Program-made: the position numbers and the translations under genes | Assembly: GCF_030730925.1 (NCBI RefSeq) | Contig: NZ_JAVAMB010000010.1 | Location: 1 to 64,000, forward strand | DNA from: Flavobacterium sp. DG2-3 | GTDB lineage: Bacteria > Bacteroidota > Bacteroidia > Flavobacteriales > Flavobacteriaceae | DNA length: 64,000 nucleotides | Direction of reading: 5' to 3' | The notes under the pieces: model-generated | What the model saw: only the letters and a program-made list of their open reading frames with translations | Databases searched by the model: none | What the model was told of the DNA's origin: nothing | Shown here: one piece after another, positions 17,467-25,053 of the stretch | How positions within the stretch are numbered: position 1 is the stretch's first letter | Layout: every line of letters begins with the position of its first letter

Positions 17467-17955
17467 TTAAGCAAATCCACAAATGATTCCGCCCATAAGA
17501 GTCAGTGTAAGAATCCAGTATCCGCTATGGATGAAAATATATTTCCAAGATTTTCTTTCGAACAATCCATTAATTCCGATTAGAGGAAAAGCAAAAAATA
17601 ATCCCGACATAAAACCGTGAAGCGCTCCGTGTTTAAAAGTTCTGTAAGCCATTCCATAATCTGCCATAAACGCAGCAAAAGAAGGTTTTGCGCTATCCAG
17701 CATCGGCGGTCCACCAACCATTCCGACTGCACCAGATTGGTGAATAGTTAGCGACATTAAAGTCATTGTAATCATTAAAGAAAAAATGTACGTTAATCCG
17801 AAGATTTTGAGCATATTCCCTTTTTTTAACTCTTCTGGAGTAAGATTATTTTCTCTCATCCAGATCGTTCCGAATACTTTTGGGTTGTACCAGATAAATC
17901 CAGTTACTAATGAAACAATTGCTGCAAGAAATAATGCGATGAAGTTAATTTGCAT
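17467..17955 (-). CDS. DUF1761 integral membrane protein
   Basis: 162-residue protein with about four transmembrane helices and the DUF1761 signature near the N terminus: ALFLAAIVSLVTGFIWYNPKVFG followed by W. There are charged loops around LTPEELKKG and FKHGALHGF. The family is widespread but without known biochemical role. It is flanked by its own terminator and preceded by 180 bp of AT-rich sequence shared with the divergent LRR gene. Function not assignable. Confidence 0.8.
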   Translation of the reverse strand: MQINFIALFLAAIVSLVTGFIWYNPKVFGTIWMRENNLTPEELKKGNMLKIFGLTYIFSLMITMTLMSLTIHQSGAVGMVGGPPMLDSAKPSFAAFMADYGMAYRTFKHGALHGFMSGLFFAFPLIGINGLFERKSWKYIFIHSGYWILTLTLMGGIICGFA

Positions 17956-18135
17956 AATATGAGGTTTTTATAATTAGTTAGTCAAATGTAATCAAAAAAT
18001 ATAGATTTTTGGAAACAATTAAAATACAGGATTAAATCTTACAAATTAAATTTTTATCAACAGTTTGCCGATGTATAGTGCATTATAACTATGAATTATA
18101 TAATTTAGTCGCATATTAAATTCCCCAAATCTAAT

Positions 18136-18978
18136 ATGAAAAATCTACTCGCTTTTCTTTTTGCGTGGCTGTTTTCGCTAAGTGTTTTGGCAGATACTGT
18201 TTCGGATAAAGAAAAAGAAGCGCTTATAAAATTGTACCACGCAACAAATGGCTTGCAATGGAAAAACAAGTGGGACTTAAGTCTGTCTGTTTCTACCTGG
18301 TACGGTGTTAAAGCCGAAAACGGAAAAGTCGTTGCGCTGAATCTGTCAGATAATAATCTGCAGGGAGAATTGCCAGAAGCTTTTTATGATCTTGTAAATT
18401 TAGAATCGCTAAATCTGGAAAACAATAAAATTGAAGGAAGCTTGTCTTCGTCAATTCTTAATTTGAAAGAATTGGAAGTGCTTAATATTGCCGATAATAA
18501 GTTATCTGGTGCAATTCCGGTTTCGATTTGTCAATTAGTAAAATTGAAAGATTTAGAGCTTTTTAGAAATCAGATTTCAGGAGAAATTCCGTCAGAAATT
18601 GGAAAATTGCATCAGTTGGAAATTCTAGCTGTTTTTAATAATGAAATTCAAGGAAAATTGCCTGTTTCGATTTATAAAATCGCTGGGTTGAAAGTACTGC
18701 TTTTGAATCATAACAAATTGTCTGGAAATTTGACAAGTGAAATTATTAATTGGAACGCACTTCAAAATTTCAGTTTGTTTGATAACGATTTTACAGGCGC
18801 AATTCCTTTGGAAATTGAAAAGTTGGCTAATTTGGCAGAATTGAATCTTTCGTACAATAAATTTACAGGAGAAGTTTCAAAAAATATAGCACTTTTAGAC
18901 GCTTTGAATATGACAATGATGGATGAGAACGGAAATCCATTTTTATTAGAAATAAACCAAGAAAATAAATTACAATAG
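18136..18978 (+). CDS. Secreted leucine-rich-repeat protein
   Basis: 280-residue exported protein. A signal peptide (1-20, ending SLSVLA) is followed by an N-terminal cap (EALIKLYHATNGLQWKNKW...WYGV). About seven leucine-rich repeats of 24 residues come next, of the plant-specific type, with NLSxNNLxGELPxx-style consensus (for example NIADNKLSGAIPVSICQLVK and LFRNQISGEIPSEIGKLHQ). Such domains mediate protein-protein contact. No C-terminal type IX sorting domain is visible. It is monocistronic with its own terminator. Ligand unknown. Confidence 0.88.
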   Translation: MKNLLAFLFAWLFSLSVLADTVSDKEKEALIKLYHATNGLQWKNKWDLSLSVSTWYGVKAENGKVVALNLSDNNLQGELPEAFYDLVNLESLNLENNKIEGSLSSSILNLKELEVLNIADNKLSGAIPVSICQLVKLKDLELFRNQISGEIPSEIGKLHQLEILAVFNNEIQGKLPVSIYKIAGLKVLLLNHNKLSGNLTSEIINWNALQNFSLFDNDFTGAIPLEIEKLANLAELNLSYNKFTGEVSKNIALLDALNMTMMDENGNPFLLEINQENKLQ

Positions 18979-19032
18979 TTTACCCAAAAATGATCGCTGC
19001 TTATGAATGAATTTTACATTTAGTTAATTGTT

Positions 19033-19063
19033 AAAACCGTAATTTCTTACGGTTTTCGTTTTT
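19033..19063 (+). terminator. LRR gene terminator
   Basis: Stem aaaaccgtaa/ttacggtttt (10 bp) with a 4-base loop followed by cgttttttt, 55 bp after the LRR stop. Confidence 0.85.
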
Positions 19064-19213
19064 TTAGGCTTAAAGCTTTCTTGAAAAAAATAACATATAA
19101 TTTAGAAAGGATTTTTTATGTTTGTCTAAAATTTTTATAACTTTAATAGAAGTAACCAGAGAACCAAAAACCGATTAATAAGCGGTATTACTAATCAATA
19201 ATAAGAAGAAATC

Positions 19214-19519
19214 ATGACACTGCAATATCAGGGAGAGCAACACGGAAAATCGACAACTTTTACAATTAGAATTATTGGTAATAACTTATCAAAAAGCAGT
19301 TCTAACTATCAAATTGATCTTTTGGTAGGAGATAAAAAACTGCCAACTTTTACAAGTGAAATCCACCAGAGTCTTTCTAATTGTCTGAAAGAAATTTATT
19401 TGTTTAGAAAACATAACGGAATCAAATTTGATGAATCGACAGAGAAAATAGTTTCGCTTTATGTTCCTTATGATAAAGTTTTGTACAACCATAATAAATA
19501 TGCTTTGTTTAGAGCATAA
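19214..19519 (+). CDS. Hypothetical protein (101 aa)
   Basis: A 101-residue cytosolic protein not matched to a family I recognise. It begins MTLQYQGEQHGKSTTFTIRI and is mixed alpha/beta, with no membrane segment and a hydrophilic centre (EIHQSLSNCLKEIYLFRKHNG). A clean ATG start, 235-bp upstream region and a terminator 21 bp downstream support a real, separately transcribed gene. Function unknown. Confidence 0.7.
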   Translation: MTLQYQGEQHGKSTTFTIRIIGNNLSKSSSNYQIDLLVGDKKLPTFTSEIHQSLSNCLKEIYLFRKHNGIKFDESTEKIVSLYVPYDKVLYNHNKYALFRA

Positions 19520-19540
19520 TTTTTCTCAAAATAAATAGCA

Positions 19541-19570
19541 AAAAGGACCATTTGAAAGTGGTCTTTTTTT
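19541..19570. terminator. Bidirectional terminator between convergent genes
   Basis: Ten-pair stem aaaaggacca/tggtcttttt (one G-U) with an 8-base loop. T-runs follow on both strands, between the 101-aa gene (+) and the polyprenyl synthase (-). Confidence 0.8.
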
Positions 19571-19580
19571 ATTCTCTAAG

Positions 19581-20456
19581 TTAAATTCTTCTATTCATTA
19601 ATTCTTTTCCGAGGTCTTTCAGTAGCTTTTTTTTGCTTTCTGGTATGTTGATCTTGTCTAAAGATTCGAAAGCTTTGAAAGTGTATTTTTGAATTTCTTT
19701 TTGAGTTATATCTGCAATACCCGAAGCTAAATACAATTTGTTAACCGTTTTTATTTTTTCTGTATTATCGTCAAGGCGAACGCCAAACAGTTTTAGCAAT
19801 TTTTCTTTGTCGGTTTCGTTTAAAAGCTCAAGTGTTTTCAGGTATAAATAAGTTTTTTTATTCGAAATAATATCGCCGTACAATCGTCTGCCAAAAGTAG
19901 GAGTGTCTCCATAAATATCTAGATAATCGTCTTGAAGCTGAAATGCTAATCCCAAATTAAGTCCGAAATCATAAATTAGATCACAGTTTTTCTGAGAAGC
20001 CTGCGCAATAATGGCGCCCACTTTTAAAGAGGTGGCTATAAGCGAACCAGTTTTATATTCTATCATTTTTAGGTATTCTGAGACAGAAACGTTTTGTCTG
20101 CTTTCAAAATCAACATCCAATTGCTGCCCTTCGCAGATTTCTAAGGCCATTTTGTTAATTGCTTTAATCAATTGCAAAGCGAGGTCAGGGGCGTATTTTT
20201 CTAAGTGCTTGTAGGTTAAGATAATCATTGCGTCTCCAGAAAGAATGGCTGTATTGGTGCTCCACTTTTTATGTACAGTTGGTTTTCCTCTTCTGATAGG
20301 ATCGTCATCTATAATGTCATCATGAATTAAAGACGAATTATGAAATGTTTCTATAGCTAGAGCAGCAGGAAGTGCCAGATTAAAATTGGAGCCAAAAATT
20401 TCTGTTGCAATTAAGGTAAGAACAGGGCGCAGACGTTTTCCTCCTAGCAACATCAT
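19581..20456 (-). CDS. Polyprenyl diphosphate synthase, start codon unclear
   Basis: Trans-isoprenyl diphosphate synthase that elongates allylic diphosphates with isopentenyl diphosphate. From the first ATG (20456) the protein has 291 residues and begins at the conserved GGKRLRP motif. It shows the first Asp-rich motif DDIIDDD (about 40-46) and the second, LQDDYLDIYGD. Homology clearly continues upstream: the frame stays open to 20663 and encodes family-like sequence (TDFFIRYLE, PKNLYNSISYMMLLGGKR). That stretch contains no ATG, GTG or TTG codon, only CTG at 20594-20592 and ATA/ATT. The real start is therefore non-canonical, or the N terminus has been lost. Product chain length cannot be fixed by eye. 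Confidence 0.8.
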   Translation of the reverse strand: MMLLGGKRLRPVLTLIATEIFGSNFNLALPAALAIETFHNSSLIHDDIIDDDPIRRGKPTVHKKWSTNTAILSGDAMIILTYKHLEKYAPDLALQLIKAINKMALEICEGQQLDVDFESRQNVSVSEYLKMIEYKTGSLIATSLKVGAIIAQASQKNCDLIYDFGLNLGLAFQLQDDYLDIYGDTPTFGRRLYGDIISNKKTYLYLKTLELLNETDKEKLLKLFGVRLDDNTEKIKTVNKLYLASGIADITQKEIQKYTFKAFESLDKINIPESKKKLLKDLGKELMNRRI

Positions 20457-20689
20457 GTATGAAATGGAATTGTATAGATTTTTAGGATTTTTTTCTATGT
20501 TTTGGCTTTCTAAATAGCGAATAAAAAAATCTGTGTATGCGGTATCGTATACATGAAAACTTAATATTTTGGATTTTAAATATCTAATATACAGTTTTTT
20601 ATGATTTTTTGTATGAGTTTTTGGTAATAAGATATTTATAGAAATAGCTGTATTTCGGTATTTTTAAAGTTATCTAATTTGCTTGCTTC

Positions 20690-20730
20690 AAAAAAAAAAG
20701 AAGCTTCTTTAATTTGAAGAAGCTTCTTTT
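20690..20730 (-). terminator. PQQ-propeller gene terminator
   Basis: Stem aaaagaagcttc/gaagcttctttt with a long A-run at 20690-20699 that becomes the T-run on the minus strand, just beyond the stop at 20734. Confidence 0.85.
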
Positions 20731-20733
20731 CTT

Positions 20734-21933
20734 TTATCTGATTATCTTTATATAAGCGCTATAAGGATCGTCTTTAAGCGAGGTTCGCATATAATATACG
20801 TTTTCGTCTTTTTCTTTTAAATCAAACTGAATCAAGCCTGCATCACAATAATAATAAAGCAAGTTTTCATCTGCAGGAAATTCGATATTAGAAATCGGAA
20901 GTGTAGTTAGTTTTTCTTCAAAAGCGATTTCACCGTTTGATAAATCCAATTCAAAAAGTTTCTTCTTTTTGGTATATCCCCAAAGATTCTCCACTTCTTT
21001 AACAATGTATTCTACGTTGTCAGCTTTAAAATCGGTTTTCCAAAGCTGCGTTCCCGTTTTAGAATCAACAGCGTATATCGATGAAACTTCAGGGCCTTGT
21101 GCTGCAAAATATATTTTTTTGTCATGGCATACAATGCGTTCTTTAACGTTGCCTTGGTTTTCTTCAATTTTAAACTGCCACAAAACATCTAGGCTATTTG
21201 GTTTTAAAGCGTACAGCCAATTTTTATCGCCTGCTACAAAAACACTTTCACCATCAGTAGTCGGTTTTCCGTTCATGGTTTCGTCAAAAGTTTTTTGATT
21301 AAGCAATTTTCCAGTATTGGCTTCAAAACAGTAGACATTGTTTCCGCTTTGAGTAAAAATCTTATTGTCGAAAAATAATGGTTCAATATCGTTGGTTGGT
21401 GTGTCCAATTTATAGTTCCAAGCTAGACTTCCATCTTTTAAATCTAAAGCATATAAATTACTGCTTTGGTTTTGGTTTTGAGCTGTAATAAATAATTTTC
21501 CGTTAGCTATAATCGGAGTTTGATCTTTTAAAACAATCTGATCTGTAATGTTTCCTAATCTTGATTTCCAAAAAATATTGCCTGTTCCGTTATCTACAGC
21601 ATAAATTTCACCATTAACAAACGGAATATATACAACTCCATCATGAATCGTTATTTTGTTGGCACACATTTCAGCAGGAGCATCAGCAGTTTTTAAAGTC
21701 CAAACAATGCTTTCTACTTCCAGATCCCATGAAAAAAGAGAACCGTCGTAATCGTAAATTAAAATTGAAGTATCATCCAGAGACTCTTTTTTAAGCGGTT
21801 TTATAGATTTATTAGTAACGGCTTCTTCTGGCGGCAATTTGCTGTTGGTGTAATTGGTTTTGCTGGCGGGTGCTTGTCCAGACATATTGGCAAAGGCGAA
21901 TACAAATAAAAGGGCTATTAGATTTTGTTTCAT
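20734..21933 (-). CDS. Exported PQQ-like beta-propeller repeat protein
   Basis: 399-residue exported protein: a signal peptide (1-19, ALLFVFAFANMSGQ) followed by PQQ/pyrrolo-quinoline-type propeller blades. Recurring units are YAVDNGTGNIFWKSRLGN, YALDLKDGSLAWNYKLD, YALKPNSLDVLWQFKIEE and YAVDSKTGTQLWKTDFKA. It lacks obvious quinone-enzyme residues, so a scaffold or BamB-like role is more likely than a dehydrogenase. The open frame runs on to 22143 through the tRNA-Glu gene, but the signal peptide fixes the ATG at 21933. Own terminator downstream. Confidence 0.85.
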   Translation of the reverse strand: MKQNLIALLFVFAFANMSGQAPASKTNYTNSKLPPEEAVTNKSIKPLKKESLDDTSILIYDYDGSLFSWDLEVESIVWTLKTADAPAEMCANKITIHDGVVYIPFVNGEIYAVDNGTGNIFWKSRLGNITDQIVLKDQTPIIANGKLFITAQNQNQSSNLYALDLKDGSLAWNYKLDTPTNDIEPLFFDNKIFTQSGNNVYCFEANTGKLLNQKTFDETMNGKPTTDGESVFVAGDKNWLYALKPNSLDVLWQFKIEENQGNVKERIVCHDKKIYFAAQGPEVSSIYAVDSKTGTQLWKTDFKADNVEYIVKEVENLWGYTKKKKLFELDLSNGEIAFEEKLTTLPISNIEFPADENLLYYYCDAGLIQFDLKEKDENVYYMRTSLKDDPYSAYIKIIR

Positions 21934-21999
21934 TGTAAGATTTGGGTTGAATTTTTTGATTGCTTTTTTCTCAAACATTTCACGAAGTAAATATAAACA

Positions 22000-22031
22000 A
22001 AAAAAGCTCCAGATTTCTCTGAAGCTTTTGT
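22000..22031 (-). terminator. tRNA-Glu terminator (AAGCTTCAGA family)
   Basis: Stem of agctccaga/tctgaagct type flanked by A- and T-runs. The single mispair on the plus strand becomes a G-U pair on the minus strand, so it fits termination after tRNA-Glu. It is almost identical to the hairpin at 51294-51321. Confidence 0.75.
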
Positions 22032-22041
22032 CTTTACTAAG

Positions 22042-22113
22042 TAGTCCGTGGGGGAATCGAACCCCCCTTACCAGGATGAAAACCTGGCGTCCTAACCGAT
22101 AGACGAACGGACC
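22042..22113 (-). tRNA. tRNA-Glu (TTC)
   Basis: The minus strand folds as a complete tRNA: acceptor GGTCCGT with ACGGACT, anticodon stem CCAGG/CCTGG around loop TTTTCAT (anticodon TTC), and T-arm GGGGG-TTCGATT-CCCCC. No CCA is encoded. The acceptor begins with a G-U pair. The gene lies 108 bp upstream of the PQQ-propeller start, on the same strand. Confidence 0.97.
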
Positions 22114-22381
22114 TGCTTTGCTATTGCGGGTGCAAAAATGCAACTATTTTTGAGATGTGCAAAGGATTTTTTGAGATTTTTTTGGATTATTTTTTAAAAA
22201 GCTGAAAAGCTGTTGTTTATATATTGTAAAAAAAATAAAAATTAAGATTTATCTGAAGTTCTAATGCAATCTTTTTAATAGAAAAGCTGTAGACCTTCTG
22301 GATTTTATTTAAACATTACAGAAAAAGAATATATTTGAAAATAAATTTCTATCAATAAATAAGTTTAGATATAAAGAAAGC

Positions 22382-22972
22382 ATGCACACAATAAAACAGA
22401 GACGATTATTTACAAAAAGGGAATACAATATTCTGGATAACAAATTGCACTATAAGACATCCTATATTGGTGGAGAAGCTGAAGGTGTTGTAGCTTTTGA
22501 AAATTTAACAAAAGAAAAGGTGACACATAAAACAACGAATCCTGTCTTACTTGTTATAGCATTTCTAATTTTGGGAATGGCAGGAATCTCGTTTATTCTT
22601 CGAAACGAAAAGGACGCAGATCCAGATATGTGGATAGTTTTCAGTTTTATGTCTATTGTAATGTTGAGTGTGTATCTAATGATGAATGAGAATTCATGGA
22701 AAATCAAAACTCATAATGGAGGATATCTTTATTTGTTTAAAAAAAAGCCTAATGAAAAGATTGTTGATGGTTTTATAGAAACATTATTTAGTGAGCGCGA
22801 TAACTATTTAATAGATAGATATCTAAATTTTGATCCTAATTTAAATGAGATTCAGGCAAATGACTTAAAATGGTTGTTGAATGTAGAAGCAATTTCTAAA
22901 AAAGAATTTGATAGATATTATCTTGATCTAAAATTACTATATGCACCAAAAAATGGAAATATAGGTTTTTGA
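22382..22972 (+). CDS. Hypothetical membrane protein (196 aa)
   Basis: 196-residue protein with an N-terminal cytosolic segment of about 55 residues and two adjacent transmembrane helices (about 57-73 and 84-99). The C-terminal cytosolic region ends in a short SHOCT-like helix pair (DLKWLLNVEAISKKEFDRYYLDLK). I do not recognise a named family. It precedes a small lipoprotein gene by 60 bp and may be co-transcribed with it. The 268 bp upstream, back to tRNA-Glu, is AT-rich with no recognised element. Confidence 0.7.
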   Translation: MHTIKQRRLFTKREYNILDNKLHYKTSYIGGEAEGVVAFENLTKEKVTHKTTNPVLLVIAFLILGMAGISFILRNEKDADPDMWIVFSFMSIVMLSVYLMMNENSWKIKTHNGGYLYLFKKKPNEKIVDGFIETLFSERDNYLIDRYLNFDPNLNEIQANDLKWLLNVEAISKKEFDRYYLDLKLLYAPKNGNIGF

Positions 22973-23032
22973 AAAACGATGCATTAAAGTATAACCAAAT
23001 TAAAAACTAGGAAAGAATCTAACGATTAAAAA

Positions 23033-23440
23033 ATGAAGGGTAAATTTAAAGTGGTAATCTTGCTATTGACGACGATAATGATATTTAGCTGCAATAAAAA
23101 AGATAATAGTTTTACCAAGATTCATAATTTTAAACAAATTAAACTTTATGAAATACATTGTGATGAAAAAGTTTATTTTTCATTAGAAAAAGGTAAATGT
23201 GATTCAATGCCATCATCATATGTATATCCCAAAGGAGATAGTGAAGATTATTTTTGTGTTTTCTTACGAACTAAAAATGGCAAATTAGAATTATATTCTC
23301 CTTATAATGATATCGTTAAAATTGGAAATATTACAAATCAGATAGATTTTTTTGAGTATAGAAGTTATGAAGATAATATTTTTATTGAAGATTCCATTAA
23401 AGGTAAAGCATACGCGATTGATGGTTCAACTTCTTTGTGA
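23033..23440 (+). CDS. Small lipoprotein, hypothetical
   Basis: 135-residue protein with a lipoprotein signal (MKGKFKVVILLLTTIMIFSC, Cys20) followed by Asn/Lys-rich sequence as expected for an outer-membrane lipoprotein. The mature part is about 115 residues of mixed beta sequence with no recognised domain. A terminator-like hairpin (23544-23571) lies 104 bp downstream. Function unknown. Confidence 0.7.
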   Translation: MKGKFKVVILLLTTIMIFSCNKKDNSFTKIHNFKQIKLYEIHCDEKVYFSLEKGKCDSMPSSYVYPKGDSEDYFCVFLRTKNGKLELYSPYNDIVKIGNITNQIDFFEYRSYEDNIFIEDSIKGKAYAIDGSTSL

Positions 23441-23922
23441 CAAAATCAACAGTATGTAGGGATTATGAGCCTAATAGTTTTAAATTTAATATTTAGAATG
23501 CAAAAAAGCCTATTACTTAAAAAAAATAAAAATTTATGTAAACAAAAGCTTTAGAGAAATCTGGAGCTTTTTATTTTATAGTTTAGTTAATTAAGTTTTT
23601 CTGTTGAATCGTTAATCGATAAATAAATTTTTTGCCGTATTCTTAGTGTTTGGAGGGAATACTTAAATAAAATTTTAAAAATGAGGAAAGACGTAAGGAT
23701 TTGATTTTTGAATTAAGTATATTCGTACAGGTTTAATAGTTTTCTAAAAAAATCACATAAGTGAATTAGAGTGTTTTTTAAATGATTTCTGGAGAAAGAA
23801 AGATTTGAGAAAAGATATTTAGTTCTTATAAAATATAGAAAAAATTCTTGCGCAAGGATAGACAAACCCCCAAGTGTCTTTAAATGATTGGGTTATTAAC
23901 TAAATGATTAAAACCTTATTTT
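23441..23922. other. 482-bp gap: one hairpin, a shared motif, no gene seen
   Basis: AT-rich intergenic region. It holds the AAGCTT-type hairpin at 23544-23571. Near its end, just before the double-glycine peptide gene, it holds the motif aagtgtctttaaatgattgg (from 23872), which resembles 27528-27550. A short inverted repeat aaccc/gggtt (23865-23869 with 23890-23894) brackets the motif. No convincing ORF or TAnnTTTG promoter was found. Confidence 0.5.
23544..23571 (+). terminator. AAGCTT-family hairpin after the lipoprotein gene
   Basis: Arms aaaagctttaga and tctggagctttt pair with G-U wobbles around gaaa-type loop bases, with T-rich sequence following. Probable terminator of the 22.4-23.4 kb pair. 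Confidence 0.65.
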
Positions 23923-24111
23923 ATGTTGAAGAAAATTTTAAAATTAGACGGAGCTCAAGAATTAACTAAAAATGAGCTAAAAGCGGTAAAAGGCGGAGTG
24001 ACAGAAGTTTGTGCTAGAGCACTTGCAAGTGGACAAGCCATCTTAAAAAATGGAGCACCATGCCCTCCAGAATATCCTCTAGCTGGTGGAGGTTGTTGCT
24101 TTGCAGATTAG
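23923..24111 (+). CDS. Double-glycine leader peptide (bacteriocin-like precursor)
   Basis: 62-residue peptide whose N-terminal 25 residues match the bacteriocin-type double-glycine leader: LKLDGAQELTKNELKAVKGG, cleavage expected after Gly24-Gly25. The remaining 37-residue core has four cysteines (30, 47, 58, 59), a CPPEYP turn and a GGGCC end. Such leaders are removed by C39-peptidase ABC exporters during export. No exporter, modifying enzyme or immunity gene lies next to it, so it depends on machinery elsewhere or is an orphan. Whether it is antibacterial, a signal or a modified peptide is unknown. The start ATG gives the typical leader length. Confidence 0.8.
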   Translation: MLKKILKLDGAQELTKNELKAVKGGVTEVCARALASGQAILKNGAPCPPEYPLAGGGCCFAD

Positions 24112-24221
24112 TTATTTGTAAAAAATATTTATTTTAATAGTTGGGATTTTATGATTTTTTATACTTCGCAAAAATCTCCAAGTTTTTACCCTTCAAACAA
24201 GTAAAACAAAAGTAAAGCAAA

Positions 24222-24249
24222 AAAAGCTTCAGAGAGATCTGAAGCTTTT
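24222..24249 (-). terminator. AAGCTTCAGA-family terminator, cassette 1
   Basis: Perfect 12-bp stem aaaagcttcaga/tctgaagctttt with loop gaga, flanked by A/T runs. It lies 8 bp from the tRNA fragment and terminates minus-strand transcription coming from it. Confidence 0.85.
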
Positions 24250-24257
24250 ATCTTTAA

Positions 24258-24320
24258 TAGCGGGAACAGGACTCGAACCTGTGTCCGCTGCGGCGGATAT
24301 GAGCCTTTCGTTCAAATTAA
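24258..24320 (-). pseudogene. Truncated initiator-tRNA fragment, cassette 1
   Basis: 24258-24283 repeats exactly the 3' part (discriminator, acceptor 3' strand and T-arm) of the intact tRNA at 24365-24437. Toward the tRNA 5' side the match breaks down. A TCCGC/GCGGA hairpin and a gctcat anticodon-like remnant follow, with no D-arm or 5' acceptor strand. It cannot fold as a tRNA. The same fragment occurs at 51329-51391 and, decayed, at 49000-49040. Confidence 0.8.
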
Positions 24321-24331
24321 TTCAAAAAAAA

Positions 24332-24357
24332 AACACCACTTTGTTTAAAGTGGTGTT
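24332..24357 (-). terminator. Initiator-tRNA terminator, cassette 1
   Basis: Perfect 11-bp stem aacaccacttt/aaagtggtgtt with a 4-base loop and a run of ten A (24324-24333) that gives the T-tail on the minus strand, 8 bp beyond the tRNA 3' end. Confidence 0.85.
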
Positions 24358-24364
24358 CTGTTAG

Positions 24365-24437
24365 TAGCGGGAACAGGACTCGAACCTGTGACCTTCGGGT
24401 TATGAGCCCGACGAGCTGCCTACTGCTCTATCCCGCG
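24365..24437 (-). tRNA. tRNA-Met (CAT), initiator type, copy 1
   Basis: Complete cloverleaf on the minus strand: 5' acceptor CGCGGGA with TCCCGCT, anticodon loop CTCATAA (CAT), T-arm CACAGG-TTCGAGT-CCTGT. Two initiator features are visible: an unpaired first position (C1 opposite U72) and three consecutive G-C pairs under the anticodon loop. CCA is not encoded. The sequence is identical to the copy at 51436-51508. Confidence 0.95.
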
Positions 24438-24449
24438 ATGTTTCGGGTG

Positions 24450-24479
24450 CAAAGATACACACTAAATACGGTTTTGCAA
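24450..24479 (-). promoter_or_regulatory. Promoter of initiator tRNA copy 1
   Basis: On the minus strand TTG (24479-24477), a 19-bp spacer and TATCTTTG (24457-24450): both elements perfect. Transcription would start a few bases before the tRNA 5' end at 24437. Confidence 0.8.
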
Positions 24480-24528
24480 GTTATTTTAGGATTTTATTTT
24501 TTTAAATTTTAAAATGAGATGTTTTTTC

Positions 24529-25053
24529 TTAGATTTTATAATCCAATAATTCTTCGTAAACATTTCCTTTTAAGCCTAATAGCAAGCCAAAAGCAGGTTC
24601 GGTTTTTATGCCTTTTTCTTTTAGATTAATAATCTGTAATCGGAAGTTTTCGTCTCTTGAGCTTAAAATTTGGTGTTCAATCACCATATGTCTGTAGCCA
24701 TTTTGAAGTTCTGTCGGAATATTTTGTCCGAAGATTTCAATTTCAAAAGCGTCGATGAAGAAGTTTGCAATAACAGATTCTTGGTTATTGATCAAATCTT
24801 CGCGAATTGTAAAACGATTTTCATTTTCGAACAATTGTTTTGTCTTTTCTATAAAATCAGATTTGTTTTTCCAATAGCAGACAATATCCAAATCACTGTT
24901 TTCAATATCAATATTGATCGGAATGGTGCCGACTAAAATAGGATCAAACTCAGCAAGATTTTCTAGAACTTTATAATGGGTTAAAACATCAAATGCCGCT
25001 TGCTGTTTTGGTGTTCCAGTTTGTAAATATGATAAATCTTTGAAATTAATCAT
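24529..25053 (-). CDS. DUF4269 nucleotidyltransferase-like protein
   Basis: 174-residue DUF4269 protein. The segment LVGTIPINIDIENSDLDIVCYW (about 41-62) has the G..P..I...SDLDI arrangement of the nucleotidyltransferase fold, with Asp residues placed to bind metal, and a later acidic strand FEIEIFGQ. The substrate is unknown. Its ATG overlaps the end of the upstream glycosyltransferase gene by 8 bp, so the two form an operon and are probably translationally coupled. Confidence 0.8.
   Translation of the reverse strand: MINFKDLSYLQTGTPKQQAAFDVLTHYKVLENLAEFDPILVGTIPINIDIENSDLDIVCYWKNKSDFIEKTKQLFENENRFTIREDLINNQESVIANFFIDAFEIEIFGQNIPTELQNGYRHMVIEHQILSSRDENFRLQIINLKEKGIKTEPAFGLLLGLKGNVYEELLDYKI

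Noticed and set aside
21934..22143. N-terminal extension of the PQQ-propeller ORF
   Set aside because: The extension runs through the antisense-free tRNA-Glu gene and a terminator, and a clear signal peptide begins at 21933.
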